Shown here: piece after piece, positions 1 through 7,604 of the stretch
How positions within the stretch are numbered: position 1 is the first letter of the stretch
Layout: each line of letters opens with the position of its first letter
Assembly: GCA_026770585.1 (NCBI GenBank)
Contig: MU647726.1
Location: 17,616 to 40,009 of the forward strand
Length of the DNA stretch: 22,394 bases
Reading direction: 5' to 3'
DNA from: Baffinella frigidus
Taxonomy: Eukaryota > Cryptophyceae > Cryptomonadales > Baffinellaceae
Notes under the pieces: model-generated
What the model was told of the DNA's origin: nothing
Databases searched by the model: none
Seen by the model: only the letters and a program-made list of their open reading frames with translations
Translations under genes and position numbers: made by a program

Positions 1-180
1 GGCCCTAGACCCTAGACCCGAACCCCGAAACCTGGGGGATCTTCCCAGTAGTTTCCATCCGTGTGGGGCGGGAGGGCCACGGTTGAATACGCTGAATCGA
101 TGTTGGCCTCGTGTCCCTCTGGCAGCACCTTTGTCTCCCACCACCCTGCGTGTTCGCATCTAGAGATTAGGGGATTTACG
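1..180. other. window start: short C-rich telomere-like stretch, then unique DNA
   Basis: The first ~35 bases are C-rich (CCCTAGA, CCCGAAC) and resemble the complement of the G-rich heptamers that dominate from 180 onward. A polarity switch therefore seems to lie here. The first copy of the 58-bp module begins at about 99. No gene is seen. Confidence 0.5.
99..156 (+). repeat. 58-bp module, copy 1 of 3
   Basis: The module runs from CGATGTTGGCCTCGTG to ACCACCCTGCGTGTTCG. Near-identical copies lie at 340-397 and 709-766, and a degenerate 5' fragment lies at about 1002-1022. Each copy is embedded in telomere-like heptamers, so module plus array behaves as an irregular long tandem unit, with starts 241 and 369 bp apart. 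Confidence 0.85.
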
Positions 181-339
181 GCTGAGGGAATTTAGGATCT
201 AGGGTGTTGGGGCTAGGGCTATAGGGTTTGGGGTTTAGAGTTTAGTGTTTAGTGTTGAGTGTTGAGTGGTTGACTACCGTTTCAGGGTTTAGGGTTTAGG
301 GGTACAGGGTTCAGGGTTGAGGGGCTGGGGGTAGGGGCT

Positions 340-397
340 CGATGTTGGCCTCGTGGCCCTCTGGCAGCACCTTTGTCTCCCACCACCCTGCATTTTC
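340..397 (+). repeat. 58-bp module, copy 2 of 3
   Basis: This is the same module as at 99-156, with one change (CTCGTGGCC instead of CTCGTGTCC) and a slightly altered 3' end. Confidence 0.85.
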
Positions 398-496
398 GGG
401 TTTGGGTTTTAGGGTCCGGGTTCAGGTTTTAGGTTGTTGGGGTTGAGGGTTGAGGGGTATGGTGTTTATGGTTTACGGATTAGATGTGTGTGGTAT

Positions 497-588
497 ATGG
501 TTTATGGTTTATGGTTTATGGTTTATGGTTTATGGTTTATGGTTTATGGTTTATGGTTTATGGTTTATGGTTTATGGTTTATGGTTTA
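497..588 (+). repeat. TTTATGG heptamer array, about 13 copies
   Basis: About 13 uninterrupted copies of TTTATGG, a single-base variant of TTTAGGG. The copies are identical although the surrounding heptamers are scrambled, which implies recent local expansion of one variant. Confidence 0.9.
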
Positions 589-708
589 GGGGCTAGGGAT
601 ATCTAGGGTTTAGGGTTTAGGGTTTAGGGTATAGGGTTTGGGGTTTAGGGTATAGGGTTTGGGGTTTAGGGTATAGGGTTTGGGGTTTGGGGTATATGGT
701 TAGGGTTC

Positions 709-766
709 GATGTTGGCCTCGTGTCCCTCTGGCAGCACCTTTATCTCCCACCACCCTGCATGTTCG
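709..766 (+). repeat. 58-bp module, copy 3 of 3
   Basis: This is the same module as at 99-156, with TTATCTCC replacing TTGTCTCC. It lies directly in telomere-like DNA on both sides. Confidence 0.85.
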
Positions 767-1141
767 GGTTTGGAGATGAGATTTTTGGGATTGATTTTTC
801 TGGTGTTTAGGGCGTGTGGTTTAGGGGCTAGGGGTATAGGATTTGGGGTTTAGTGTTTAGTGTTTAGTGTTTAGTGGTTAACTACCGTTTCAGGGTTTAG
901 GGTTTAGGGGTACAGGGTTTAGAGTTTAGGGTTTAGGGTTTAGGGTCTAGGGTTTAGAGGCTAGGGGTATGGCATTCAGGGTTGAGGGATTAGGGTTGAG
1001 GGTTCGCTGTTCGCCTCGTGTCCAAGGCGACGGCTGAGGGAAAAAACCCCAAAATGCTGACGTGTTTGTCCCTTGGCATATTGAACGGGCGCGGGGGAGC
1101 AGCCGGTGAGTTCCCTTTCCGTTTGGTTTGGTTTCATTTGA

Positions 1142-1236
1142 TTTGGGCACGCTCTTCCCTCTGCGGTTGGATTTGGGCGCGCTCACACCTCCGTAGAACG
1201 TGTGGCGGATCGGCCCGATCCCTTCCACAGCGATCC

Positions 1237-1274
<38 letters not shown>

Positions 1275-1381
1275 CATATATATATATAAAAACACGCATT
1301 TATTTATTAAAAATGTACGATATCTACTACACGGGAAAGGGCACACCTCCATAGAACGTGTGGCGGATCGGCCCGATCCGT
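1142..1381. repeat. duplicated GGATCGGCCCGATCC modules flanking a microsatellite
   Basis: Two copies of a ~37-bp segment (about 1185-1222 and 1345-1381) each contain AGAACGTGTGGCGGATCGG and the near palindrome GGATCGGCCCGATCC. A 29-bp direct repeat beginning GATTTGGGC precedes the first copy (about 1140-1198). No gene is seen. Confidence 0.75.
1237..1289. repeat. (ATT)n followed by (TA)n microsatellite
   Basis: About 12 ATT triplets (1237-1274) are followed by TA dinucleotides. The polyisoleucine open frames here are artefacts of the microsatellite. Confidence 0.95.
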
Positions 1382-1384
1382 TCG

Positions 1385-1730
1385 GCTGCGATCCGTGACG
1401 ATTTCGAATCGTGCGGGGTCTCAGATACCACCTGGTGTAGGGAATTTTTGGTGATCGAGTCAGCAATGAGACAGACACCGGCAATAAGACAGTCACGTGA
1501 GGTCACGTCCCATGCTGACAGTCACCGGTACATATATTTACTACACGCTGTGTGGTAAATTTACTACACGCTGTGTGGTAAGTACCGATCTTTGCAGCGG
1601 CGATCTGCCAGGATTTCGAATCACGCGGGGTTTCGGACACCACCTGTGGTAAATAAATAATTAATAATTACATGAAGCTTAGACACGTGTTGTATACACC
1701 CAGAGGCCGGACACGACCTGTGGTAAATTA
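1385..1730. repeat. degenerate repeats of a GATTTCGAATC...CCACCTGTGGTA unit
   Basis: The word order GCGATC, GATTTCGAATC, GCGGGGT and CACCACCTG-TGGTA appears at about 1389-1440 and again at about 1597-1650. A third partial copy (GACCTGTGGTAAATTA) lies at about 1713-1730. I see no gene. Confidence 0.65.
1537..1582. repeat. two tandem 23-bp imperfect hairpins
   Basis: The 23-bp unit from TTTACTACACG to TGTGGTAA occurs twice head to tail (1537-1559, 1560-1582). Each copy is close to self-complementary: TTTACTACAC pairs with GTGTGGTAAA with one G:T mismatch. Outer GGTAC/GTACC bases enclose the pair. The TTACTACAC word recurs in the family D foldbacks. Confidence 0.8.
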
Positions 1731-1763
1731 CGCACACGAGGCTGAAAAACCGTGTTGTGCACA

Positions 1764-1842
1764 CCTATAGGCTTCCAAGACACACCCATAGGCTTCCAAG
1801 ACACACCCCACAACACAGCACGGGCTTCCAAGACACACCCAA
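1764..1842 (+). repeat. GGCTTCCAAGACACACCC, three copies
   Basis: An 18-bp unit starts at about 1770, 1791 and 1823. The first two copies are nearly adjacent, and the third is separated by a short CA-rich insert. Confidence 0.8.
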
Positions 1843-1939
1843 AGGCGACTCTAATGACTTAAGGCATAAATTGACTTAGGAAACCACTCCAATACACACC
1901 GCCCTCTATGGCCTCGGGGTTTCAGCCTCAAAAGTTGAC

Positions 1940-1963
1940 GGAACTGGAGCCGTTTCCCTGCGG
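1940..1963 (+). repeat. left arm of direct repeat bracketing foldback A1
   Basis: The segment around TGGAGCCGTTTCCCTG is repeated with three differences at about 2101-2125 (TGGAGCCGTTACCCTG), on the other side of foldback A1. The two arms differ, so this is not a clean recent target duplication. Confidence 0.55.
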
Positions 1964-1979
1964 AAAAGTTGACGCAATT

Positions 1980-2100
1980 CTAGCTTTGCCTGAGTTTTAT
2001 TCGGGCTCGTCCTTACAAGTATTTAAGAAAAGAAAGCCAGTACAAAAGGGCGAATAGAAAGCCTTGAGGACGAGCCAGAATAAAACTCAGGCAGAGCTGG
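1980..2100. mobile_element. foldback element A1 (CTAGCTCTG family, MITE-like)
   Basis: A 121-bp foldback. The left arm reads CTAGCTTTGCCTGAGTTTTA and the right arm is its near complement, ending GGCAGAGCTGG; arms are ~34 bp. The terminal inverted homology may continue outward to CAATTC/GAATTG (1975-2106). The core contains GCGAATAGAAAGCC, shared with A2 and A3. It encodes nothing. MITE-like status is inferred from short length, inverted ends and multiple copies; the superfamily is not assigned. Confidence 0.8.
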
Positions 2101-2103
2101 GAA

Positions 2104-2382
2104 TTGGAGCCGTTACCCTGAGGCCGCAGCGGGCGGCGCTTTGCAGGAGCTGGAGGAGCATTCCACACGAGGCTACCCAAGCACCCTATTTAAATATCAA
2201 TTGTAGGCGTTCTGTACGGAGTTGGTCACGTGTCCGCCCGCTTTGTGACCAAACATATGAAAATTACTACGCACTACTTCACTTGTACAGCGCCCCGGGT
2301 TGTAAAAAGGGTGCTGGATCCGCCTGGAGCCGTTACCCCGAGGCCGCATCGGGCGGTGTTTTGCAGGAGCTGGAGGAGCGCC
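2104..2382 (+). repeat. 58-bp direct repeat with GGAGCCGTTACCC, two copies
   Basis: Segments 2104-2162 and 2325-2382 share GGAGCCGTTACCC, AGGCCGCA, CGGGCGG and TTGCAGGAGCTGGAGGAGC with few differences. Between them lies unrecognised DNA containing a short GGTCAC/GTGACC inverted repeat near 2224-2250. Confidence 0.8.
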
Positions 2383-2383
2383 G

Positions 2384-2810
2384 CGTCCGAGCCCATAACC
2401 TGCGGAAGGGAAATGGGTGAGATGAAATGGCTCCAACAACAAATGGCTCCAAGACGAATTGCGCTCGGCATCACCTGCGGGGTGGAAATGGCTCCAACTT
2501 TTTAGGACCGTGTAGGCTTGATCCAATCCCACCATAGCCGGACACCTGGCGGTTCCGTAGGACTGAAAAGAAATGGCTCCAAGGTCCGAGCCCATAATCT
2601 GCGGGAGGGAGATGGGTGAGATAAAATGGCTCCAACGAAAATGGCTCCAAGATGAATTGCTCTCGGAGCCCATCACCTGAGGAAGGGAAATGGCTCTCAC
2701 TGAAAAGAAATGGCTCCACGGTCCGAGCCCATCACCTGAGGGAGGGAAACAGGTGAGATAAAACGGCTCCACCGAAAATGGCTCCAAGATGAAAAACGGC
2801 TCTGAGAGCA
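2384..2810. repeat. GAGCCCATCACCTG / AAATGGCTCCAA repeat units (three)
   Basis: Three units start at about 2384, 2585 and 2719. Each begins GTCCGAGCCCAT, followed by a GGGAAATGGGTGAGAT-like stretch and two or more AAATGGCTCCAA words, then AGATGAATTGCTCTCGG or similar. A fourth unit lies at 3112-3196. A 204-codon minus-strand frame (2197-2811) spans the array. It reads GGAGCC as LEP, WSH and GAI in turn, so the conserved thing is the DNA word rather than a peptide, and I do not call it a gene. Confidence 0.8.
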
Positions 2811-2848
2811 TTGAACGTTCTCGGGGGGACGTGGATCGCAGCCATTTT

Positions 2849-2986
2849 CATCTCCACAAAAGCATTAATTAATTGCTTTTGGTGCAACGAAATTTACTAC
2901 ACAAGCGCTTTACTATTACTTTTATGAGCAAATCGTGTAGTAATTTTCGTTGCCAGAAGCAATTAATAAATACTTGCATGGAGATT
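2849..2986. mobile_element. foldback element D1 (GCAACGAAATTTACTACAC family)
   Basis: An inverted repeat of about 138 bp. Outer ends are CATCTCCA and TGGAGAT. Inner arms are GCAACGAAATTTACTACACA on the left and the near complement CGTGTAGTAATTTTCGTTGC on the right (about 2883-2953). AT-rich ATTAATTAATTGCTT pairs with AAGCAATTAATAAAT. The same inner arms build D2 at 20158-20287. No coding capacity. Confidence 0.8.
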
Positions 2987-3111
2987 AATTTGAGTCCCTC
3001 TACGCCCAAGGCCAGAATTCGCGGCAAGGGAAAGCGAGGATTCAGGCCTTCCAATCGCCCTGTTTTCAAGGCCAGAACATCACGAGGCTCTGCTTGACCG
3101 CCCTCTGATAC
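2987..3111. other. no gene seen; short AAGGCCAGAA direct repeat
   Basis: AAGGCCAGAA occurs at about 3008 and 3068. Nothing else is recognised between foldback D1 and the next GGCTCC unit. Confidence 0.5.
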
Positions 3112-3196
3112 CACCCATCATCTGAGCAAGGGAAATGGAACAGATAAAATGGCTCCAAGAAAAAATGGCTCCAAGATGAAGTGCTCTCGGAGCCAA
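3112..3196. repeat. fourth GAGCCCATCACCTG / AAATGGCTCC unit
   Basis: CCCATCATCTGAG, GGGAAATGG, two AAATGGCTCCAAG-like words and GCTCTCGGAGCC occur in the same order as in the array at 2384-2810. It is displaced by the D1 insertion and about 125 bp of other DNA. Confidence 0.75.
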
Positions 3197-3224
3197 AATA
3201 ACACGGACCATTTCTTCACGGGCG

Positions 3225-3930
3225 CGGATTGGACGTGGCACGTCCAGTAGTAGGTACAAACAAGGACGTGACCCGCGTACAGTAGTAGGTACAAACAAGG
3301 ACATGACCCACGGCGCGTCCAGTAAGAGGAACACACAAGGACGTGACTGTACAAAAAACAACATCACGGGACGTGTTAAGGTGAATTTTACGAGTTTGTA
3401 AAGCGAGGATTTGTACACGTGTGTAAAGCGCGGACCTTAACACGTCCACAATCACGTCCGACAATCGGTACAAACGGGACGCGGCACGTCCGTCAGTTGG
3501 TACAAACCAGGGACGTGACCGAATAGTTAAGCTACAACGCATGACATTTATGCACCTGATCGTACGGGACCGCGAGAGAAGGGAGTCGCTCGCACATCTC
3601 CGCGCTTTACAAACATGTACAAAACACCATTACGTCCGCGATCACGTCCGCGAATCGGTACAAACGGGACGCGTCGCGTCCGTCAGTTGGGTACAAACAA
3701 GGACGCGACACGGACGTGACCGGACCTGATCGTAAGGGACTGCGAGAGAAGGGAGTCGCTCGCACATCTCCGCGCTTTACAAACGTGTACAGATCCTCGC
3801 TTTACAAACGTGTACAGCACACCATCACGTCCGCGATCACGTCCGACAATCGGTACAAACGGGACGCGGCGTGTCCGTCAGTTGGGTACAAACAAGGACG
3901 TGACCGGATAGTTACAATACAACTCATATG
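3225..3930. repeat. GGTACAAAC...GGACGTGAC repeat field 1
   Basis: Repeated words are GGTACAAACAAGGACGTGAC and CACGTCCGTCAGTTGGGTAC. A longer segment (CCTGATCGTA...GAGAGAAGGGAG...CGCTCGCACATCTCC) occurs at about 3555, 3725 and 3940. The segment at 3392-3432 is an inverted copy of 3770-3812 (GCGCTTTACAAACGTGTACA), so both orientations are present. A related field lies at 7630-8237. Short open frames inside have no recognisable product. Confidence 0.75.
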
Positions 3931-3984
3931 ATTGATGGACCTGATCGTACGGGACAGCGAGAGAAGGGAGACGCTCGCACATCT

Positions 3985-4025
3985 CCACGCCCCACGTTTC
4001 GCTCTGCTCCTGATTTAGGGTTTGG
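3985..4025 (+). repeat. direct repeat CCACGCCCCACGTTTCGC, copy 1
   Basis: About 35-40 bp (CCACGCCCC...GCTCTGCTCCTGATT) repeated with one or two changes at 4276-4313. Both copies end directly in telomere-like heptamers, so module plus array is duplicated at a period of about 291 bp. Confidence 0.8.
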
Positions 4026-4378
4026 GGTTTAGGAGAGAGAGAGATCGTTACTCAGGATTTGGGATACTCAGGATTTGGGAGTTTGGTGTTACTCAGGATT
4101 TGGAAGTTTGGTGTTTGGTGTTTGTGGTTTGGTGTTTGGTGTTTAGGGGTTTGGGGTTTGGCCTTCAGGGTTGAGGTTCAGAGTTGGGTTTCGGGTTTCG
4201 GGTTGAGGTTCAGAGTTGGGTTTAGGGCTTAGGGTTGAGGTTGAGGGTTGGGTTTAGGGTTTCGGGCGGCCATTTCCACGCCCCAAGTTTCGCTCTGCTC
4301 CTGATTGAGGGTTTGGTGTTTGGTGTTTGGTGTTTGGTGTTTTGGGTTTGTGGTTTGTGGTTTGTGGTTTGTGGTTTA
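4014..4378 (+). repeat. telomere-like block 2
   Basis: TTTAGGG-derived heptamers with the G-rich strand on +. Runs of TTTGGTG and TTTGTGG are locally uniform (for example 4310-4376), as if single variants had been expanded. The second copy of the CCACGCCCC module (4276-4313) interrupts it. Confidence 0.85.
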
Positions 4379-4480
4379 GGTCCTTTTTAACGACGACAAA
4401 GAAATGAAAACGCAACGTTTGCCAAGACGTAAAAACCGTTTGACGTTTTTCTGGACCTCTTCACTTCCGGGCGCAGCTCA
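4379..4480. other. no gene seen; weak AGGTCC/GGACCT inverted ends
   Basis: AGGTCCTTTTTAACG near the left edge and GACGTTTTTCTGGACCT near 4440-4456 are partly complementary. This may be a small decayed foldback. Confidence 0.35.
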
Positions 4481-4580
4481 CCATAATTATCCTGAGGGAA
4501 ACGGGGGTAAGGGCAGATAATTATCCCGCATAAAACGGGGGTAAGGACAGATAATTATCCCGCATAAAACGGGGGTGACC
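4481..4580 (+). repeat. 34-bp tandem repeat, three copies
   Basis: The unit starts CAGATAATTATCCCGCATAA and ends AACGGGGGTAAGGA. The second and third copies are nearly identical; the first is diverged (CCTGAGGGAAACGGGGG). Confidence 0.9.
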
Positions 4581-4674
4581 TGGGACTGGCTCGAGCGGAG
4601 GCGGCTGAAAAAGCAGTGCCGTTTGAGCCATTCCGCGTCGAAAGTTGACTCTTGCACGCCGGCCACCTGTTCTC

Positions 4675-4711
4675 GCCAAAAGTCATCATTAGCAAAAGTC
4701 ATCATTAGCAA
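4675..4711 (+). repeat. AAAGTCATCATTAGC, two tandem copies
   Basis: The ~17-bp unit CAAAAGTCATCATTAG is present twice head to tail. Confidence 0.9.
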
Positions 4712-4771
4712 ATGTCCAAGAGGTGGCTTATGAGCGTCCAGATTTGCAAATGTACTCGACCACACAGCGGG

Positions 4772-4970
4772 CTAGAGCGGTTTTCGCATCTGTCGGCCAC
4801 CAACCGATATGAAATTTATGAACAAGGGCTCCAATTCCGGCCACTTTTGGCATTTTTATCACAAAATAAAACTCTAAAACTTCAGAATCACGCCAAAAGT
4901 TACCGGAATTGGAGCCCTTGTTCATATTTTCATGGCGGTGAGTGGCCGACAGATGAGAAAACCGCTCTAC
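4772..4970. mobile_element. foldback element F1, arms about 85 bp
   Basis: The left arm contains CTAGAGCGGTTTTCGCATC, TGTCGGCCAC, GAACAAGGGCTCCAATTCCG and CACTTTTGGC. The right arm contains their complements in reverse order, down to GAAAACCGCTCTA. The arms are imperfect and the loop (about 4855-4885) is AT-rich. The words GGCTCCAATTCCG and AAAAGTTACCGG belong to the dispersed GGAGCC/AAAGTTGAC set. No coding capacity. Confidence 0.85.
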
Positions 4971-5054
4971 GAAGGGATGTTCCGGCTGAGTTGAAAAGAC
5001 CCACACGAGGCTAACCAGACGAACAGAATAAATGGACGTTTGAGGGGTTTGTGG

Positions 5055-5300
5055 GGGAAGCTACACGGAAAGCGTGCAGGTACGACCAATGTGCTGACTT
5101 TTGGCGTGTTTCCTGGGCAACAATCCAATAATTGACTTATGAATCTGTTCGCATGGATAGCCTCGTGTGGTCGACACAGTGTATATACGAGCATGGTGTA
5201 AATAGTGACAGTATACATACGAGCAGGATCTGGGCAACTGCAACATTCATAGGCTAACGGCCTGAAAATGGGGTAGTTAGGCATACGGCATTGCCTAGGA
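5055..5300. repeat. left copy of an inverted duplication
   Basis: This segment (words in order: GCTGACTTTTGGCGTGTTTCC, CCAATAATTGACTTATGAATC, GTTCGCATGGATA, ATACGAGCAGGATCTGGGCA) reappears in reverse complement at about 6680-6930. The duplication runs into foldback B1 on this side and B2 on the other, so element and flank were copied together. Confidence 0.85.
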
Positions 5301-5413
5301 CCTCCTACCGTAGGCCGAGACTTTTTGGTCCTAGGATCCCTCGGCCTACGGTAGGAGGTCCTAGGCAATGCCGTAGGCCTAACTACCCCATTTTCAGGCC
5401 GTTAGCCTATGAA
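5246..5413. mobile_element. hairpin element B1, 168 bp, arms about 74 bp
   Basis: A nearly perfect foldback. Ends are TTCATAGGCTAACGGCCTGA and its complement. The inner arms contain TTGCCTAGGACCTCCTACCG and its complement. The ~20-bp loop region is CTTTTTGGTCCTAGGATCCC. Full or nearly full copies lie at 8239-8395 (loop reversed) and 11007-11174, with a half copy at 6631-6744. Similar peptides can be read on both strands because of the palindrome, so the short open frames here are artefacts. Confidence 0.9.
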
Positions 5414-5465
5414 CATGAGGAAGCGTCATCCAAGAGGTGGCGTGGCTTCTTGTCAAAGGAAAGGA
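5391..5465 (+). repeat. B1 right end plus flank, re-used downstream
   Basis: TTTTCAGGCCGTTAGCCTAT plus GAACATGAGGAAGC and ATCCAAGAGGTGGCG recur at about 5663-5716, and CTTCTTGTCAAAGGAAAGGA recurs at about 5878-5897. The flank has been copied in pieces. Confidence 0.75.
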
Positions 5466-5469
5466 ACAT

Positions 5470-5960
5470 GGGAGAGCGCCAAGGGGTTGGGGATTGGGCA
5501 CCAAGTTCGCTCCTGCGCACAGATGGAGTGTATCAGCGAGGCCATCAGTGGCTACTAAGTGGCGCCCCCCTGAAACGACGAGCCCGGACCACCTGAGGCA
5601 GAGCAAGGGCGAAGCAAAAAAAAGGGGGGGAGGGGCAGGGCAGGACGTAGGGGGTAGGGATTTTCAGGCCGTTAGCCTATGAACATGGGGGAGCGACATC
5701 CAAGAGTTGGCGTTCGCAAATGGCTCCAACTGTGGACCGTTCGAGGGGGTCATGTCCGGCGGCCGTAATGTCTAGTCCGTCACCCAGGACTCACCCTCCC
5801 CCGCTTTTCATCCCTCTCTCCTCTCTCCCCTCACCCCTCTCTCTTCCCTGGTGGGGGCGACCAGGCGGCCCCGTGTGTCTTCTTGTCAAAGGAAAGGATT
5901 CGGGTTTCTGGATTAGAGTTTTGGAACCTCTTGGAGCCATTTGATGTGGAGATGCGACCC
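5470..5960. other. no gene recognised; G-rich and C-rich tracts
   Basis: Holds a purine tract (about 5608-5660), the second copy of the B1 end (about 5663-5716), an AAATGGCTCCAAC word at about 5717, a pyrimidine-rich tract (about 5787-5848) and a GGAGCCATTTG word at about 5934. Open frames up to about 100 codons occur, but their compositions follow the tracts and I recognise no product. Confidence 0.4.
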
Positions 5961-5961
5961 T

Positions 5962-6215
5962 TCGGGGCTGGACGTGACTGTCACGGCCTCCATGTCCAGC
6001 GGAATCGCGCCTGTTCGCGTGTTAGGTCGGTTAGGATAAGTCAGTTAGGATAAGTCAGTTAGGACAAGTCAGTTCGGATGGCGAAATCGCGCCTGTTCAG
6101 TGTTGACTGGCGTTTTATGTGTTGTACTAGCGTTTTATCACCGCGGAATCGCGCCTTTTCGCGGGTTTGACCGGTTAGGATATGTCGGGGCCGGACGCGA
6201 CTGTCACGGCCACCA
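5962..6215 (+). repeat. GGACGTGACTGTCACGGCC and GGAATCGCGCC modules
   Basis: The segment CGGGGCTGGACGTGACTGTC (about 5965) recurs at about 6186 with two changes. GAATCGCGCCTGTTCGCG-like words occur at about 6001, 6075 and 6146. GTTAGGATAAGTCA is tandem three times at about 6027-6074. Confidence 0.75.
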
Positions 6216-6255
6216 CGGGTGATTTAATTAACAGATTTTCGTCTTCAACGTAAAT

Positions 6256-6467
6256 AACCCAATAACCCACCCTGGATGGAACATTATGGTATTTTGAGCA
6301 TTCTTAAGTCAACCCCCCCTGAGATGCGGCCGTAATGCGGCTGCCCCGTGATGGATGGATCTGGTACAAAAAGGTCTAATATGTATTTCAGTGGTATAAA
6401 TCATGTCAACTTTTGCGATAAAGGGTTATTCGGGATTGGCCGCACGTCCCCTCCAGGGTGGTTATAA
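6256..6467. mobile_element. possible long-loop foldback with ATAACCCACCCTGG ends
   Basis: ATAACCCACCCTGGATGG at 6256-6273 is nearly complementary to CCCTCCAGGGTGGTTAT at about 6451-6467. The interior contains CTGGTACAAAAAGG and TGTCAACTTTTGCG words. The arms are short, so the call is tentative. Confidence 0.45.
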
Positions 6468-6491
6468 TCCGTCTCCAACGTGTCCACCCGG

Positions 6492-6596
6492 TATCCCGTA
6501 AGTGTCCAGTAGGCTCATACGCCCTACCGTAGGGCCCTAGGACCTGCCTAGGACCTCTTGGGAGTCAATTTTGACCCCCTCGCCACTTAAGGGATA
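6492..6596. mobile_element. hairpin-ended element C1, about 105 bp
   Basis: Terminal inverted repeats are TATCCCGTAAGTGTCC and GCCACTTAAGGGATA. The interior GTAGGCTCATACGCCCTACC, then GTAGGGCCCTAGGACCTGCC, is identical to C2 at 8431-8534. The right flank (GTAAGAAACCGCCGCCGCCC) leads into hairpin B2. Confidence 0.8.
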
Positions 6597-6630
6597 GGGG
6601 TACCTCGCTCGTAAGAAACCGCCGCCGCCC

Positions 6631-6744
6631 CCCTAGGACCACCATACGGCCCTAGGCATAGGCCTACGTTAGAGTCCTAGGCCAGGAGGTCCTAGGCAAT
6701 GCCGTATGCCTAACTACCCCATTTCCAGGCCGTTGGCCTATCAA
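6631..6744. mobile_element. hairpin element B2, partial or degenerate
   Basis: The right arm of family B is well kept (GGAGGTCCTAGGCAATGCCG, CTAACTACCCCATTTCCAGG, CCGTTGGCCTATCAA). The left arm is shortened and scrambled (CCTAGGACCACCATACGG, CCTAGGCATAGGCCTACG). It borders the inverted duplication of the B1 flank. Confidence 0.75.
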
Positions 6745-6930
6745 TGTTGCAGTTGCCCAGATCCTGCTCGTATATATACTGCCAATATCTGAAGGGATAT
6801 CTCCGCGCGTTTCGCCAAGAGGCGGACACTCCCTTGCCATCCATGCGAACAGATTCATAAGTTAATTATTGGATTATTGCCTAGGAAACACGCCAAAAGT
6901 CAGCATTTGATCACGTTTCCGTACACCCCC
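6680..6930. repeat. right copy of the inverted duplication
   Basis: Reverse complement of about 5055-5300. It includes CAGATCCTGCTCGTATATA, GCGAACAGATTCATAAGTTA and CGCCAAAAGTCAGCA. One interior part (about 6780-6830) differs from the other copy. Confidence 0.85.
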
Positions 6931-6956
6931 TTGCCTCAGGGTCCGTGGCCCGCAAG

Positions 6957-7002
6957 AGGTCCTAGGCAGGTCCTAGGGCCCTAGGGGACCTAACCAGCCC
7001 CC
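6957..7002. repeat. CCTAGG-rich palindromic relic
   Basis: AGGTCCTAGGCAGGTCC, GGGCCCTAGG and GGGACCT are family B/C words without full arms. Probably a decayed end. Confidence 0.5.
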
Positions 7003-7129
7003 GGCGGGATTGACAAATTAACTCTACACCTCTGGAGTGTGGCATCAGTCGTGTGTACCGCGGCCTGGTACGTTTGCACCACCGCGTTCTACGTTACACA
7101 CAGGCACACACGACTTATATTTATGTATT
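7003..7129. other. no gene seen; CTGGAGTGTGG word shared with 7262
   Basis: CTCTGGAGTGTGG occurs at about 7031 and about 7261. Nothing else is recognised. Confidence 0.4.
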
Positions 7130-7220
7130 TGGGTGCCACTTATATATATATGCCTGTATGGGACTTATATGGGGCCTCATAACCTGAATCAATGGTCCGC
7201 TGGTGGTGTTCGTCAACGTT
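7130..7220 (+). repeat. left arm of direct repeat around microsatellite
   Basis: GCCACTTATATATATATGCC, ATATGGGGCCTCATAACCTG and TGGTCCGCTGGTGGTGTTCG recur in the same order at 7513-7600 with few changes. The AT/CA microsatellite lies between the copies. Confidence 0.85.
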
Positions 7221-7305
7221 TGCAGGCGAAACAACTTGCGCGTAAAAGTCAACTGTATACTCTGGAGTGTGGTCAAACGGAAAAGGCCGTGGTACACAAT
7301 TCTTA

Positions 7306-7341
7306 ATATATGTATATACATATATATACATTCATATACAT

Positions 7342-7424
<83 letters not shown>

Positions 7425-7435
7425 CACAATACTTG

Positions 7436-7466
<31 letters not shown>

Positions 7467-7498
7467 CATACATATACATATACATATACATATATATA
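7306..7498. repeat. compound (CA)n / (TA)n / (CATATA)n microsatellite
   Basis: CA dinucleotides at about 7351-7376, TA dinucleotides at about 7376-7416, with CATATA repeats on either side. The long Tyr/Ile/Thr/His frames come from this. Confidence 0.95.
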
Positions 7499-7512
7499 CC
7501 TGGGACTAGGCT

Positions 7513-7600
7513 GGGAGCCACTTATATGTATGCCTTTATGGAACTGATATGGGGCCTCATAACCTGAATCGATGGTCCGCTGGTGGTGTTCATCAACCGT
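7513..7600 (+). repeat. right arm of direct repeat around microsatellite
   Basis: Second copy of the 7130-7220 segment. It continues straight into the second GGTACAAA field. Confidence 0.85.
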
Positions 7601-7604
7601 CGCG

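Larger units (their letters stand above)
180..1005 (+). repeat. degenerate telomere-like (TTTAGGG-type) block 1
   Basis: Most of this stretch is 7-bp phased variants of TTTAGGG on the + strand: TTTAGGG, TTTAGTG, TTGAGGG, TTTGGGG and GTATAGGG. Sub-blocks include about three copies of a 21-bp (3 x 7) unit near 627-695. The G-rich strand is +. The array is interrupted by the 58-bp modules. I read it as decayed internal telomeric DNA, not an active chromosome end. Confidence 0.85.

Noticed and set aside
5291-5596. 101-codon + frame starting in hairpin B1
   Set aside because: Similar peptides appear on both strands and at 4967-5368, 7887-8360, 10932-11129 and 11052-11255, because the B hairpin is palindromic. 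Repeat DNA explains them.
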